DNA from: Chloroflexi bacterium UBA6077
GTDB lineage: Bacteria; Chloroflexota; UBA6077
Direction: 5' to 3'
DNA: 28,640 nt
Assembly: GCA_002436065.1 (NCBI GenBank)
Contig: DIXP01000067.1
Coordinates: forward strand, 1-28,640
Within the stretch, counting starts at the first letter, position 1, and each line of letters opens with the position of its first letter. Below, piece after piece: positions 15,870 through 24,349 of this stretch. The position numbers and the translations under genes are program-made. The notes under the pieces were generated by a model. The model searched no databases, was not told where the DNA came from, and saw nothing but the letters and a program-made list of their open reading frames with translations.

Positions 15870-16038
15870 TGATTTCATCCCTTCTGCTTTATGGCGCGGT
15901 TTCAGGCAGTCATACCAACCACAGTGATCATGCTTGGGGTCTATATCTACAGTACAGCATTACCAGACGGATTTCGCGCGACCGCAGCGTCTACATCATC
16001 CATCCTGCTTCCTGTTTCTTGGCAACCCGGCGCATGTA

Positions 16039-17016
16039 CTACTGGAGGAAGCCTTGAGCTTTCAGCTTCTTGTCCTCTTCGTTTTGTTTGTCCATCCACT
16101 CCCCAAACTCGACAGCAGGCAGCCATACAGGCAACAACAACCCCTCCTCGATGTAGCCCTTGAAGTAGGTGCTCTCAGCGACTCTCTTGAACACCACTTC
16201 GAGCTTCTTGGATGCGTAGCTCGGCATCTCTGGGGGGCCCATGAACCCTCTGTAGGTTGTCACAGGAGTGCCCAATCCAGCCTCCTGTTGAGTCGGAGCA
16301 TCCTTGAACGCGGAGTACCGGGCATCAGCACAGTTTAGGAGTACCCGCAACGTTCCGCTCCGGACATGGGCCAGCGTCGTGTCTGGATTAGATATGCTGA
16401 AGTCCACATGCCCGCCCAGCACATTGGTGACCGACTCAGCATCGCTCTGGAAATTGACGATGTTCCACTGCACGCCGGCGACACTTTGGATGACTCTGCC
16501 CGAGATGACCTGGGCAGAAGTCGAAGCAGCCCCTCCCATCGTCAACTCCTTCGGGCGCTGGCGTGCAGCAGAGATCAAGTCATCGATTGTCTGGAATGGG
16601 GACTGGGCACGCACCACTAGGACCTTTCCGTCTGCCGCCAGATTCGCGATGGGAGTGAAATCCTTGTAGCTGTAAGGGAGTTGCTCCAGCAGCGGGGTGC
16701 GAATGATCTGAGGGTTGAAGCCCAAAATGGTGTAGGGGTCGCCCTTTTTGGTCATTGTGTACGCCATGGCCACTGCTCCGTTGCCTCCTGACTTGTTGGC
16801 AACACTCACAGACTGGTTGAGGAGCCCTTCGCGTTTGATGGCCTCAATCACCATTCGTCCAAAGACATCCATGGCTCCGCCGGGCGCCGCGGTAGTAACG
16901 TACTCTATAGGTTGGGTAGGGTACTCAGCCTCCGGATTGCTCCTGCTACATGCGACGAGGGCAACCAGCAGTATCAACGTCGACACGAGTAGTAGCAGGT
17001 AATTATGATTCCTCAC
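16039..17016 (-). CDS. tctC: TTT-family solute-binding lipoprotein (TctC/Bug type)
   Basis: A 325-residue extracytoplasmic receptor of the tripartite tricarboxylate transporter family. It begins with a signal peptide and lipobox (LLVALVAC-S, cleavage before Cys23), so it is membrane-anchored. The mature part shows the Bug-family features YPTQPIEYVTTAAPGGAMDV (ligand loop), NKSGGNGAVAMAY and IANLAADGKVLVVRAQSPFQ. These receptors bind carboxylates or amides and deliver them to TctA/TctB. Start GTG 17016 has AGGGAGGT five bases upstream. Gene order is B-A-C here, with tctC 85 bases after tctA. The specific ligand cannot be read, but the adjoining amidohydrolases suggest an amide- or ring-containing acid. 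Confidence 0.92.
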   Translation of the reverse strand: MRNHNYLLLLVSTLILLVALVACSRSNPEAEYPTQPIEYVTTAAPGGAMDVFGRMVIEAIKREGLLNQSVSVANKSGGNGAVAMAYTMTKKGDPYTILGFNPQIIRTPLLEQLPYSYKDFTPIANLAADGKVLVVRAQSPFQTIDDLISAARQRPKELTMGGAASTSAQVISGRVIQSVAGVQWNIVNFQSDAESVTNVLGGHVDFSISNPDTTLAHVRSGTLRVLLNCADARYSAFKDAPTQQEAGLGTPVTTYRGFMGPPEMPSYASKKLEVVFKRVAESTYFKGYIEEGLLLPVWLPAVEFGEWMDKQNEEDKKLKAQGFLQ

Positions 17017-17101
17017 GGTTTACCTCCCTTTCCATGTGACAAGATAGCAGCGACATAATGGTAGAACTCGCCGAACGTTAGATCATGTGATGGCATACCT
17101 C

Positions 17102-18625
17102 CTATTTCTCCGCCGCAGTAGTAATCTGGGCTGGGCCCCGCCCACGAAGCCAACACTGTTGCAGCCAGGGGGCGAATAGAGCTAAGAGGGCCAGCACCAG
17201 CAACGCGGCCGATGCCGGGCGCGCAACAAAGATATCGAGATTACCTCTCGATATCACCAGAGACTGTCGGAGGGCTCGTTCCACCATCGGACCAAGGACC
17301 AGCGCGAGGACGGTGGGAGCTAAGGGATAGTCCAGCTTCCGGAAAGCGTAGCCGAGCACCCCGCAGATAGCCATCACCCATAGATTGAACGTGCTGTTAT
17401 CGATGCTGTAGGCTCCAACGGACGCCACAGATATGATGATGATGTACAACATGTAGTACGGCAGCCGTAGGATGTTCACCAGGAAAGGGATTAGGGGCAG
17501 GTTGATTACCAGCAGCATGACATTGCCAATGTACATGCTCACCACTACTCCCCAGAAGATATCGGGGTGCTCCGCAAGCAGCATCGGTCCCGGCCGCACG
17601 CCTGCCATAATCAGGGCAGCCATCATCATGGCTGTAGCAGTAGAGCCGGGTATGCCAAGGGTGAGCATCGGCGCCAACGATCCCCCTACAGCCGCGTTGT
17701 CTGCAGACTCTGAGGCCGCGACTCCTTGTACGGCGCCCTGCCCAAACTTCTCTGGCATTGTGGAGAGGGTCTTCTCGACGATGTACGCTAGGAACGATGC
17801 AACGACAGCGCCTGTGCCTGGGAGTACCCCTACCCAGAATCCCAAGAACGAACTCCGGGCCCAGGTTCCCAAACACTGACCAATCTCAAATCTTCTTGGA
17901 AGCAACTTTGAGAGTCCCTTGGGCACTTCGATCAGCGAGAACCTGACTTGCTTCTCGATATTGAGCAGGATCTCGCTCAGCGCGAAGAAACCTATCATTA
18001 CACCTACGAAGTCGATGCCATCGATGAGTTCCAGCCGACCAAAAGTCAGCCTCGGTGTGCCAAAAAAGAGGTCAGCGCCAACAGTCGCTAGTAGAAGCCC
18101 AACGACCGTTGACAATAGGCCCTTCACCACGGACTTCCCAGAGAGCGATGTAACTAGACTCAATCCAAAGAGCGTCATCGCAAAGTACTCTGGAGGCCCA
18201 AACCCAATCGCTACCATAGCCAGGAGTGGCCCAAGTACGGTTAGTCCCAGAATGCTCACTGTCCCTCCCGCAAAGGAGGAAATAGCTGCTAGGCCAAGTG
18301 CGGCGCCGCCTCGCCCCTGCAAAGCCAGTTGGTAGCCGTCCAGACAGGTGGTGACTGAACTAGCCTCTCCAGGGAGATTCATGAGGATCGATGTGACTGC
18401 GCCTCCATACTTGGACCCATAGTAGATCCCGGCCATCAATATGATTGCGGATGCGGGGCTCAGTCCGAAAGATATCGGCATCAGGATGGCGATGGTGGCC
18501 GATGTTCCCAAGCCGGGCATTATCCCGACAAAGGTTCCGATTAGCACTCCTGCGAAAGCAAAAAGGAGATTCGCAGGGGTGGTGGCAACGGCGAAGCCTA
18601 GTGCGAGACCCTCAGATATGTTCAT
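17102..18625 (-). CDS. tctA: TTT-family large membrane subunit TctA
   Basis: About 507 residues with roughly twelve hydrophobic segments. The N-terminal TctA signature is clear: FAGVLIGTFVGIMPGLGTSATIAIL, YYGSKYGGAVTSILMNLPGEASS and LDGYQLALQGRGGAALGLAAI. The internal repeat follows (GVLPGTGAVVASFLAY, QGVAASESADNAAVGGSLAPMLTLGIPGSTATAMM). This subunit forms the ion-coupled translocation path with TctB. I prefer the ATG at 18625 because GGAG is seven bases upstream, whereas the ATG at 18631 lies only one base from it. The stop is about 85 bases before tctC and the gene follows tctB by about 90 bases. Confidence 0.94.
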   Translation of the reverse strand: MNISEGLALGFAVATTPANLLFAFAGVLIGTFVGIMPGLGTSATIAILMPISFGLSPASAIILMAGIYYGSKYGGAVTSILMNLPGEASSVTTCLDGYQLALQGRGGAALGLAAISSFAGGTVSILGLTVLGPLLAMVAIGFGPPEYFAMTLFGLSLVTSLSGKSVVKGLLSTVVGLLLATVGADLFFGTPRLTFGRLELIDGIDFVGVMIGFFALSEILLNIEKQVRFSLIEVPKGLSKLLPRRFEIGQCLGTWARSSFLGFWVGVLPGTGAVVASFLAYIVEKTLSTMPEKFGQGAVQGVAASESADNAAVGGSLAPMLTLGIPGSTATAMMMAALIMAGVRPGPMLLAEHPDIFWGVVVSMYIGNVMLLVINLPLIPFLVNILRLPYYMLYIIIISVASVGAYSIDNSTFNLWVMAICGVLGYAFRKLDYPLAPTVLALVLGPMVERALRQSLVISRGNLDIFVARPASAALLVLALLALFAPWLQQCWLRGRGPAQITTAAEK

Positions 18626-18712
18626 CCACATACTCCATTGGTGCAGTTCCTGCCGCTAGACCTATTCATCACGACTCCACTATCTCCCAGAGCTCCTGCC
18701 TTGCCTGGAGAA

Positions 18713-19219
18713 TCAACGCAACAGCGCCAGCAAGCCGGGCGGAAAACGTACCTGCAGAAGAAGCTCGAAAACCAGCCAGAAGGCACAGGCACTAACCAGT
18801 GCAGTAATGAAGGAGAACCTCCATTCTCTCTTCTCGACCACAAGAAGCAGGAATAGGAACATCAGAGCAATGCATACTAAGAACCCTACTTTGTCGGCCA
18901 AGAAGGCGAATGCGAACAACACGGTCGCCACGAGGAGCATCTGGCGAGCAGCGTGTGCACTTGGTATAGCGAGGCGTGTTTCGCCTCCCAGATCCAAGGT
19001 GGCCCGCACTACCAGTGTCAGAGCCAAGGCAATAGTCACTACTCCCAACCAGAAGAGGAGGAAACCAGGGCCAGGAGCATATTCTCCCATGTAGTCGAGA
19101 CTCTCAGCTTGCTGTATGACAATGATGCCCACACCTATCCAAAGGGCTGCCGAAAGTTGATCAGCCCGTTTGCCACGCAAAGCGTCTTGGTCAGACTGCC
19201 GTAAAGGGTTACTTGGCAT
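18713..19219 (-). CDS. tctB: TTT-family small membrane subunit TctB
   Basis: About 168 residues with four hydrophobic segments in the arrangement expected of TctB: LSAALWIGVGIIVIQQA, PGPGFLLFWLGVVTIALALTLV, MLLVATVLFAFAFLADKVGFLVCIALMFLFLLLVV and FSFITALVSACAFWLVFELLLQV. The APGPGFLLFWLG motif and the C-terminal FELLLQVRFPPGLL are characteristic. The start at 19219 has GAGGTG six bases upstream; an upstream in-frame start at 19261 lacks one. It is about 110 bases after amidohydrolase 2 and is the first of the three transporter genes. Confidence 0.88.
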   Translation of the reverse strand: MPSNPLRQSDQDALRGKRADQLSAALWIGVGIIVIQQAESLDYMGEYAPGPGFLLFWLGVVTIALALTLVVRATLDLGGETRLAIPSAHAARQMLLVATVLFAFAFLADKVGFLVCIALMFLFLLLVVEKREWRFSFITALVSACAFWLVFELLLQVRFPPGLLALLR

Positions 19220-19331
19220 CACCAGCACCTCACATTTCGTGATAGAAATCGAGAGCAGCACAGACGAGCAGGAAGGAGCGACGAAAAGGCGACTGACCGT
19301 CAGGCCGTTGAGCTAGCCCATGGGGATGGAG

Positions 19332-20666
19332 CTAATAAGCTCCTCCCCGGTACACCGGCTGGCGCAACACCCCTGCACTCTTACCTTTTTCCCTATCAAC
19401 CAGCAGTTCACCCTCTTTGAACACCATCGTGATCTTCTCCTTGTCTTGGAGGATCCGGATGTCGTGGAGAGGGTTGCCATCTACCACGATGAGATCTGCG
19501 AACTTGCCCGGATCCAGGGTACCCGTGACCTTATCGAGCCAGATTGCCTCCGCTGCTGTCTTGGTAGCCGACATGATTGCCTCCATAGAGGTCATGCCCA
19601 GCATCACGTACAGTTCCAGCTCGTGGGCATTGGTGCCTATGGTCGGCTCAATCTGAGTGTCGGTTCCCATGGCTATCTTGATGCCAGCCTGGTGTATCCT
19701 CTTGAAGTTCTCGTAGCAGTAGGGCTGCAATTTCCGCATCTTGGCTATGACGTCTGGGGGCGCGCCGTGAGCCATCCTCTCCTCGATGGCCCGGTCCGAG
19801 CGATGGGAAAGGGTGGGGCAAAGATACTTGCCCTCCTTGGCCATCAATTCGATCGCCTCATCGTCGGTGAAGACGCAGTGATCGATCACATCAATCCCCG
19901 CCTTCACCGCCATCTTCTGAGAGAGCGCTGTGAAGCAGTGGCTGGAGCAGGGCTTGTTGAAAGCGTGGGCCTCGTCGACGATGGCGTCGATCTCCTCCTG
20001 AGTCATGTTCCTTATATCAGGCTCCTCCTGCGCCGTGCCTCCACCTCCAGACAGACAAGTCTTGATGAAGTCAGCTCCAGCACGGAGAACCTTGCGAACC
20101 ATTTCCCTTAGAGCCCAGGGGCCATCGGCGGTAACACCAGGAAAGCGGGGAAGGGTTCTGGAGGCTATGAGATCGAAGTGGCTGCTAGTAATGGCTACGT
20201 AGCCGCCGGCCGAAAGGAGTCGAGGCCCAGGAAATAGCCCAGCATTGATAGCATCGCGTAGGGCTACGCCGTACCATTCACTGTTGGGTTCGAAGGGCAT
20301 GAAGTGAGGATGGCTTCGGAGCGTGGTGAAGCCAGCCTCTAGCATGATCTGGGCGCTGCGGAGGGAGTAGAGCAAGAGGAGTTGAGGTGTCGTGAGAATG
20401 GTGCCCAGTTGGTAGTTCTTAAAATAGGCCACGTTAGCCTTCTGCAGGTGCAGGTGGGCATCGATCATCCCTGGCATAACCACACGGTTGGAGCAGTCGA
20501 GAATCTCTGCCCCTTCAGGAACGACAACCTGGCTCCGGTCACCCACCGCTTTGATGCGTTGCCCTTGGATCACCACTGTGCTGTCTTTGACGGGCGATCC
20601 GCCGTTGCCGTCGATGAGCAAGCCGCCCAACAGTACCTTTACACCTTCCGGTTGATGCGCTATCAC
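19332..20666 (-). CDS. Metal-dependent amidohydrolase 2
   Basis: A 444-residue amidohydrolase paralogous to the gene at 14006-15319. Its metal motif is MIDAHLHL (His71, His73), the strand-4 Lys is in DFIKTCLSGGGGT, and further metal His are in SSHCFT and IDHCVF, with the catalytic Asp in GTDTQIEP. The C terminus carries GTLDPGKFADLIVVDGNPLHDI. Both paralogues share the region after the GGGG turn (EEPDIRNMTQEE). The GTG start at 20666 has GAGGAG six to eight bases upstream. It opens the intact part of the TTT cluster, directly after the MmgE/PrpD remnant. Different substrates or successive steps for the two enzymes are both possible. Confidence 0.9.
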   Translation of the reverse strand: MIAHQPEGVKVLLGGLLIDGNGGSPVKDSTVVIQGQRIKAVGDRSQVVVPEGAEILDCSNRVVMPGMIDAHLHLQKANVAYFKNYQLGTILTTPQLLLLYSLRSAQIMLEAGFTTLRSHPHFMPFEPNSEWYGVALRDAINAGLFPGPRLLSAGGYVAITSSHFDLIASRTLPRFPGVTADGPWALREMVRKVLRAGADFIKTCLSGGGGTAQEEPDIRNMTQEEIDAIVDEAHAFNKPCSSHCFTALSQKMAVKAGIDVIDHCVFTDDEAIELMAKEGKYLCPTLSHRSDRAIEERMAHGAPPDVIAKMRKLQPYCYENFKRIHQAGIKIAMGTDTQIEPTIGTNAHELELYVMLGMTSMEAIMSATKTAAEAIWLDKVTGTLDPGKFADLIVVDGNPLHDIRILQDKEKITMVFKEGELLVDREKGKSAGVLRQPVYRGGAY

Positions 20667-20678
20667 TTGGTCTCCTCC

Positions 20679-21525
20679 TCAACTAGATTGAAAATCGTGA
20701 GGCAGGATTTGTTCAATCCCGCTATCAAGTCGCAAGGTATCCATCAGGGGCTGAAGGCTTAGCGCCTCCTTTAGATAAGCCATGATCTCAATGGGTGCAT
20801 CCACGGCATCGGCGTTGAGGGCAATCCCCACACAGGCTCGATACTCGGAGATGAGATCATCCCAGGATGGCGGCGTGTCGGGCACCCAGACAGACTTGCC
20901 CTGTTGGTGGAAGCCCTCGCTTCCCTCCTTGAGCCAGATGATGGCTGTGGTGCTATAGCGTCCCGAAGGTGGGCGAAAACCTGCTTCGCGGCCTCCTGGG
21001 GACCGTCATCTTGATGCGCCTCATGAAATCTTGCAGGGTGATATGGTATCCCACAGCTTGGCCTCGTCGAAGCTCTCCAGAGTGCCCCCTCCATCGATGA
21101 CGGCCGTCGCGGCCACATGGTGCGGACTGTACTTGGCATGCAGGGGCACTGTCGGCTCGGAGAACTTGAAGTAATTGGCCGCCGACGGGGTCACAACGGA
21201 CTCGGCTGACTCAACCTGGTCGAGAGTAAATCCATACTCCCTCTTAGGTCTGAGCACTGCATCGACGGCTGGATGGGAGCAAGCGCAACCTGGGTATGGC
21301 TTGAGGGTACTGGCCAGTGCGAGAGACTCGTAGGAGTTCCCCAGGATCCCCGCGGTATCGACGGGCTGGGCGCCGTCCCTGAAGGCCTGGTAGAAACCAT
21401 CCTGCTCCTCTCCCACGGCAACAGAACTGCCAAGTTCTGCGGAGGCCAAGATCGAGGCAACGATCCCGCTCTCGGCAGCCCTCCCCCTGCTAAGGGATTT
21501 CGCCACGCTGCCGAAGCCCAACTTG
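20679..21525 (-). pseudogene. MmgE/PrpD-family remnant, frameshifted, N terminus lost
   Basis: The C-terminal half of a MmgE/PrpD (2-methylcitrate dehydratase-like) protein, in three frames. Frame one (ending at 21021) has KSLSRGRAAESGIVASILAS, EEQDGFYQAF, LKPYPGCACSHPAVDA and HAKYSPHHVAATAVIDGG, all characteristic of the family. A short second-frame piece reads ITLQDFMRRIKMTVPRR. The last piece (20679 to about 20950) reads AIIWLKEGSEGFHQQGKSVW, then PPSWDDLISEYRACVGIAL, matching the family's C-terminal end. At least two frame changes and loss of about the first 200 residues mean it is inactive. The short frame at 20679-20885 should not be annotated as a separate gene. Confidence 0.8.
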
Positions 21526-21875
21526 ATCCCAGAGGCTAGCACGCCAGACATGATGGCTACCACCGTGGTGCCAATGGCATACATGAGGGTGTTCACCAAG
21601 CTACTGAAGAAGGTTGGGCGTCCCAGCATCTGCCAGTAGAAGCGCAAGCTGACGTCGCCGACTGTGCCGTCGATGCTCCTAGGGAAAAGGCTGGTGCGAA
21701 TCAAGAAAAGAACGGGTGGGGTCACCAAGAGAGCGGAGACCACCATAAGTACGACCACCAGGGAGAACTCCTTCGGAATCGCCCAAAGCACGCTCAGGAT
21801 CTCTGGCTGACCATTCCATTTCTGTAGCAACACTGCAGCGCTGATGGTAGACCTCCCCCCTGTCCTACAGAGCAA
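21525..21875 (-). pseudogene. ABC transporter permease fragment fused to MmgE/PrpD remnant
   Basis: About 115 codons at the 5' end of an open frame that continues into the MmgE/PrpD piece. A membrane segment (FSLVVVLMVVSALLVTPPVL) is followed by FLIRTSLFPRS, a short loop, DVSLRFYWQMLGRPTFFSSL and VNTLMYAIGTTVVAIMSGVLA. This matches the N-terminal part of FbpB/ThiP-type importer permeases. The homology stops near 21530, where MmgE/PrpD similarity begins. No solute-binding or ATPase gene is next to it. The uninterrupted 284-codon frame is therefore a deletion fusion, not a normal gene, though it could in theory be translated. Confidence 0.7.
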
Positions 21876-22181
21876 TGTCGATAGTGCCGAGAGCTTTTAC
21901 CATGGTATCCTTGCGGCCATCCTTTATGGTCGTCATGTACATCTTGTGCCAAAGTTGCTCCACGTCGAAGAAATAACAGCCGACAACTAGGGGAGCAAGG
22001 ACATCCCGAACTGCGCTCAGTACGAAACCGCTGCCTGCCGTGCATCCTGCGCTGTCACGCCCTCGTTGGTACGAACCCGCGTGATCACATACTCCCGTGA
22101 CTTGACTGTTTTGTTAGCTCGGGTTGTGGTCTTCCGAATAGGGATCGATACTACGATCCCTTCGACATTGGTGATTCTCAT
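21865..22181 (-). pseudogene. Mandelate racemase/muconate lactonizing enzyme N-terminal remnant
   Basis: From an ATG at 22181 the minus strand encodes MRITNVEGIVVSIPIRKTT, then SREYVITRVRTNEGVTA, before a stop. In another frame it continues VRDVLAPLVVGCYFFDVEQL, WHKMYMTTIKDGRKDTMVKA and LGTIDIAL. Both parts are typical of the N-terminal capping domain of enolase-superfamily MR/MLE enzymes. The whole metal-binding barrel is missing. One frame change and a large 3' deletion make it a pseudogene. It adjoins the permease fragment directly. Confidence 0.75.
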
Positions 22182-22533
22182 ATCTCTGTCGCTCAACCAG
22201 CTACTCTAGGGAGTCGCTCCCATACGTCTCCATGTTCTCATTCAGTTCGCTGGCCATAGTCTCTGGCCTAAAGCATCTTCAACTGTCTCGCCCAGGTGCC
22301 ACCCAAAGGCTCCTCCCTACCCAACGCTTTGTCCTGGGTGCTGTCTTGGTGTACCAACTGGCCTTGCTCCATCGCGCCAAGAACGGTGACGATCTGTGGA
22401 TCGGGCTCAAGTCCTGCTTACTAGCAGCATAACGATCTATGACCAAGTCTCAGTTGGCTGAGCGATCAGGTTCCTATAGCGCCAATGTAGGAGCAAACCG
22501 CCCCAGTAGCAATGGGACGTCTCCTGACCTTTG
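22182..22533. other. Intergenic region, no gene seen
   Basis: About 350 bases between the MR/MLE remnant and the palindrome downstream of the regulator. It presumably once held the promoter of the catabolic operon. I found no convincing coding sequence or site, apart from scattered short open frames. Confidence 0.4.
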
Positions 22534-22569
22534 CGAAGAGGCTTTGTGATGCATCACAAAGCCTCTTCG
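22534..22569. terminator. 36-bp perfect palindrome after the regulator gene
   Basis: An uninterrupted 36-base palindrome (arms of 18, centre between 22551 and 22552). It lies 35 bases beyond the regulator stop codon on the minus strand. As RNA it gives a 16-bp stem with a TGCA loop. There is no U-run, so it may be a factor-independent stop, a protein-binding site for the catabolic operon, or both. Confidence 0.6.
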
Positions 22570-22603
22570 GGGACTGTTGTGGAGATAGTTCTTCCGGTAG
22601 AGG

Positions 22604-24340
22604 CTACCCAAGGAGTTGGTGAATCTTCAAAGCAAGCTGGATCTTGAACTGATCGTCCAGATCGTCCATGTCGATGCCCAACAAAGTCTCGACCTTCTCG
22701 AGGCGATAGAGGGCCGTGTTGACATGGATGTACAGCACTTTGGAAGTAGCTCGGAGATTCCGGTTCAACTGGAAATAGGTAACCAGCGTCTCCAGGAGAG
22801 AGGTCTGATGGATTGCGTCGTACTGCTTAAGCGGACCCAGCACCTCCTGTACTACATTGTCCAGTTCATAGCGTGAGCTACCTCGAAGGACCGGCTGATA
22901 GGGCCCGAGATCATCGGCCCAGAGCACTATGCCTTGCCTACCGAGGGTCTTAATGAGTCTCACGGCAGCTTGCGCATCGGTAAAGGAGGCGGGGAGATCG
23001 CAGGGGCTCGCGCAGAAGCGGCCGACGCCGATGGAGATACGGACCTCGGGCACCCTGAGGCGAACATGCTCAGTCAGTGTCTCGACGAGCTGCCGAAGTC
23101 CGGACTCCGGGGCGTCGTCTGAAGGCGAGGCCAAGAGCACCACAATCCTCTCGCCCCGGGCAACCCAGGTCCCGTTGCCTCCTTTCCCTTTACCTTCAAC
23201 CAGCTGCCCAACCACATCCAACATCCTGCGCCTGATACCTGCGGCAGCGGCTTCGTCGCGTTTCGTGGAAGAATCGACAGAATCGTCAATCTCCAGGATA
23301 GCAACTTGGGACATCGCTGAGAGATCGTAGCCGAAGTAGGCGGCACGGGCGGAGATCTCCTCCAGGCTACCGAACCTACCAGCCAGCAGATCATCGATGA
23401 AATCCCCTCTTAGAGGCCTGTACGAATCCCCGCGGCTCCACTGACTCGCCTCCAGCTCGACTTCTGTCAGAACACCAAGGAAGGCACGAGCAGTAGGGCC
23501 GGCGTATCGGCTCTTTCTGGTCAGAAGGGTGAGCGGGCGAATGAGCGAGACCCCAGCGATAGGAACCTGCCGCAGACGCCCCGTCTCGAGGGCAACTGCA
23601 ACAGCATACTTGGAGATCAGGGACACGGCGGCTCCCAACTCCACCGAGCGAGCCATAGCCTCGTTGCTATTGGTCTCCGCCACCACGTTGAGGCCGATCC
23701 CTGCTGCGCCCAGCCAGCCATCCACCAGGGCACGAGTTGTTGAACCGCTCTCCCTCAACAAGAAGGGCTCCTCAAGCAGTTCATGAGACTCAATGGAGCC
23801 GCGGCCTGCCCAACGATGGGTGGGCGAGACTACGAGGACGAGTTCGTCCTCCATAAAGGTCCGGCTCTCCAATCGGTTGTCGGGGGAGGGGCCTGCAATC
23901 AATCCCAGATCGGCTCGCCCCTCCGCTACTCTCTGGGCAACATCTGTCCTGTAACATATGTGGAGCCTGACCTGGATCTGAGGGTACTGAGTTCTGAGCC
24001 TGGTGAGGAGACCGGGGATAATGCTCACACCCAGGACATCGCTCGCAGCAAGGTTGAGCACCCCCTGGCATCTATCGATGGGGTCAGAAAGGGTGGCGTG
24101 GATTTCCTTCTGTAGAGAGAGTATGCGCTCGGCATAGTGGTACAACTGCCTACCGGAGGAGGTGAGTTCAAGCCTCCTCCCCACTCGCTCGAAGAGCACC
24201 GTGTCAGTAGCCGTTTCGAGGTTACGGATCTGAGTCCTGACGGCAGGCTGGCTGAGGTGGAGATCCTCGGCAGCTCGGGAGTAGTCCAGCCTCTGAGCCG
24301 TCACCATGAAGGTTCGAAGCTGAGGGATCGAGAGATCCAT
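22604..24340 (-). CDS. LysR-type regulator fused to CdaR/PucR-type C-terminal domains
   Basis: A 578-residue protein with two regulator architectures in one frame. Residues about 1-62 are a LysR winged HTH (IPQLRTFMVTAQRLDYSRAA, then LSQPAVRTQIRNLE, FERVGRRLELTSSG). Residues 85-295 are a LysR substrate-binding domain (GVLNLAASDVLGVSIIPGLL, ADLGLIAGP, LVLVVSPTHRWAG). Residues about 310-470 resemble the CdaR GGDEF-like domain (RISIGVGR, FTDAQAAVRL). Residues about 510-575 are a PucR C-terminal HTH (LLETLVTYFQLNRNLRATSK, then HVNTALYRLEKVETLLGID). Ordinary LysR proteins end near residue 300. I chose ATG 24340 as the LysR-like start; GTG 24349 is in frame. It lies downstream of the acyl-CoA synthetase, separated by 540 bases, and upstream of the catabolic cluster it may control. 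Confidence 0.92.
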   Translation of the reverse strand: MDLSIPQLRTFMVTAQRLDYSRAAEDLHLSQPAVRTQIRNLETATDTVLFERVGRRLELTSSGRQLYHYAERILSLQKEIHATLSDPIDRCQGVLNLAASDVLGVSIIPGLLTRLRTQYPQIQVRLHICYRTDVAQRVAEGRADLGLIAGPSPDNRLESRTFMEDELVLVVSPTHRWAGRGSIESHELLEEPFLLRESGSTTRALVDGWLGAAGIGLNVVAETNSNEAMARSVELGAAVSLISKYAVAVALETGRLRQVPIAGVSLIRPLTLLTRKSRYAGPTARAFLGVLTEVELEASQWSRGDSYRPLRGDFIDDLLAGRFGSLEEISARAAYFGYDLSAMSQVAILEIDDSVDSSTKRDEAAAAGIRRRMLDVVGQLVEGKGKGGNGTWVARGERIVVLLASPSDDAPESGLRQLVETLTEHVRLRVPEVRISIGVGRFCASPCDLPASFTDAQAAVRLIKTLGRQGIVLWADDLGPYQPVLRGSSRYELDNVVQEVLGPLKQYDAIHQTSLLETLVTYFQLNRNLRATSKVLYIHVNTALYRLEKVETLLGIDMDDLDDQFKIQLALKIHQLLG

Positions 24341-24349
24341 GGGCAACAC

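Noticed and set aside
20679..20885. 68-codon frame first considered as an AtzG-like (DUF4089) small amidase subunit
   Set aside because: The frame extends upstream without a start and joins other pieces that match the C-terminal end of MmgE/PrpD, so it is a pseudogene fragment.
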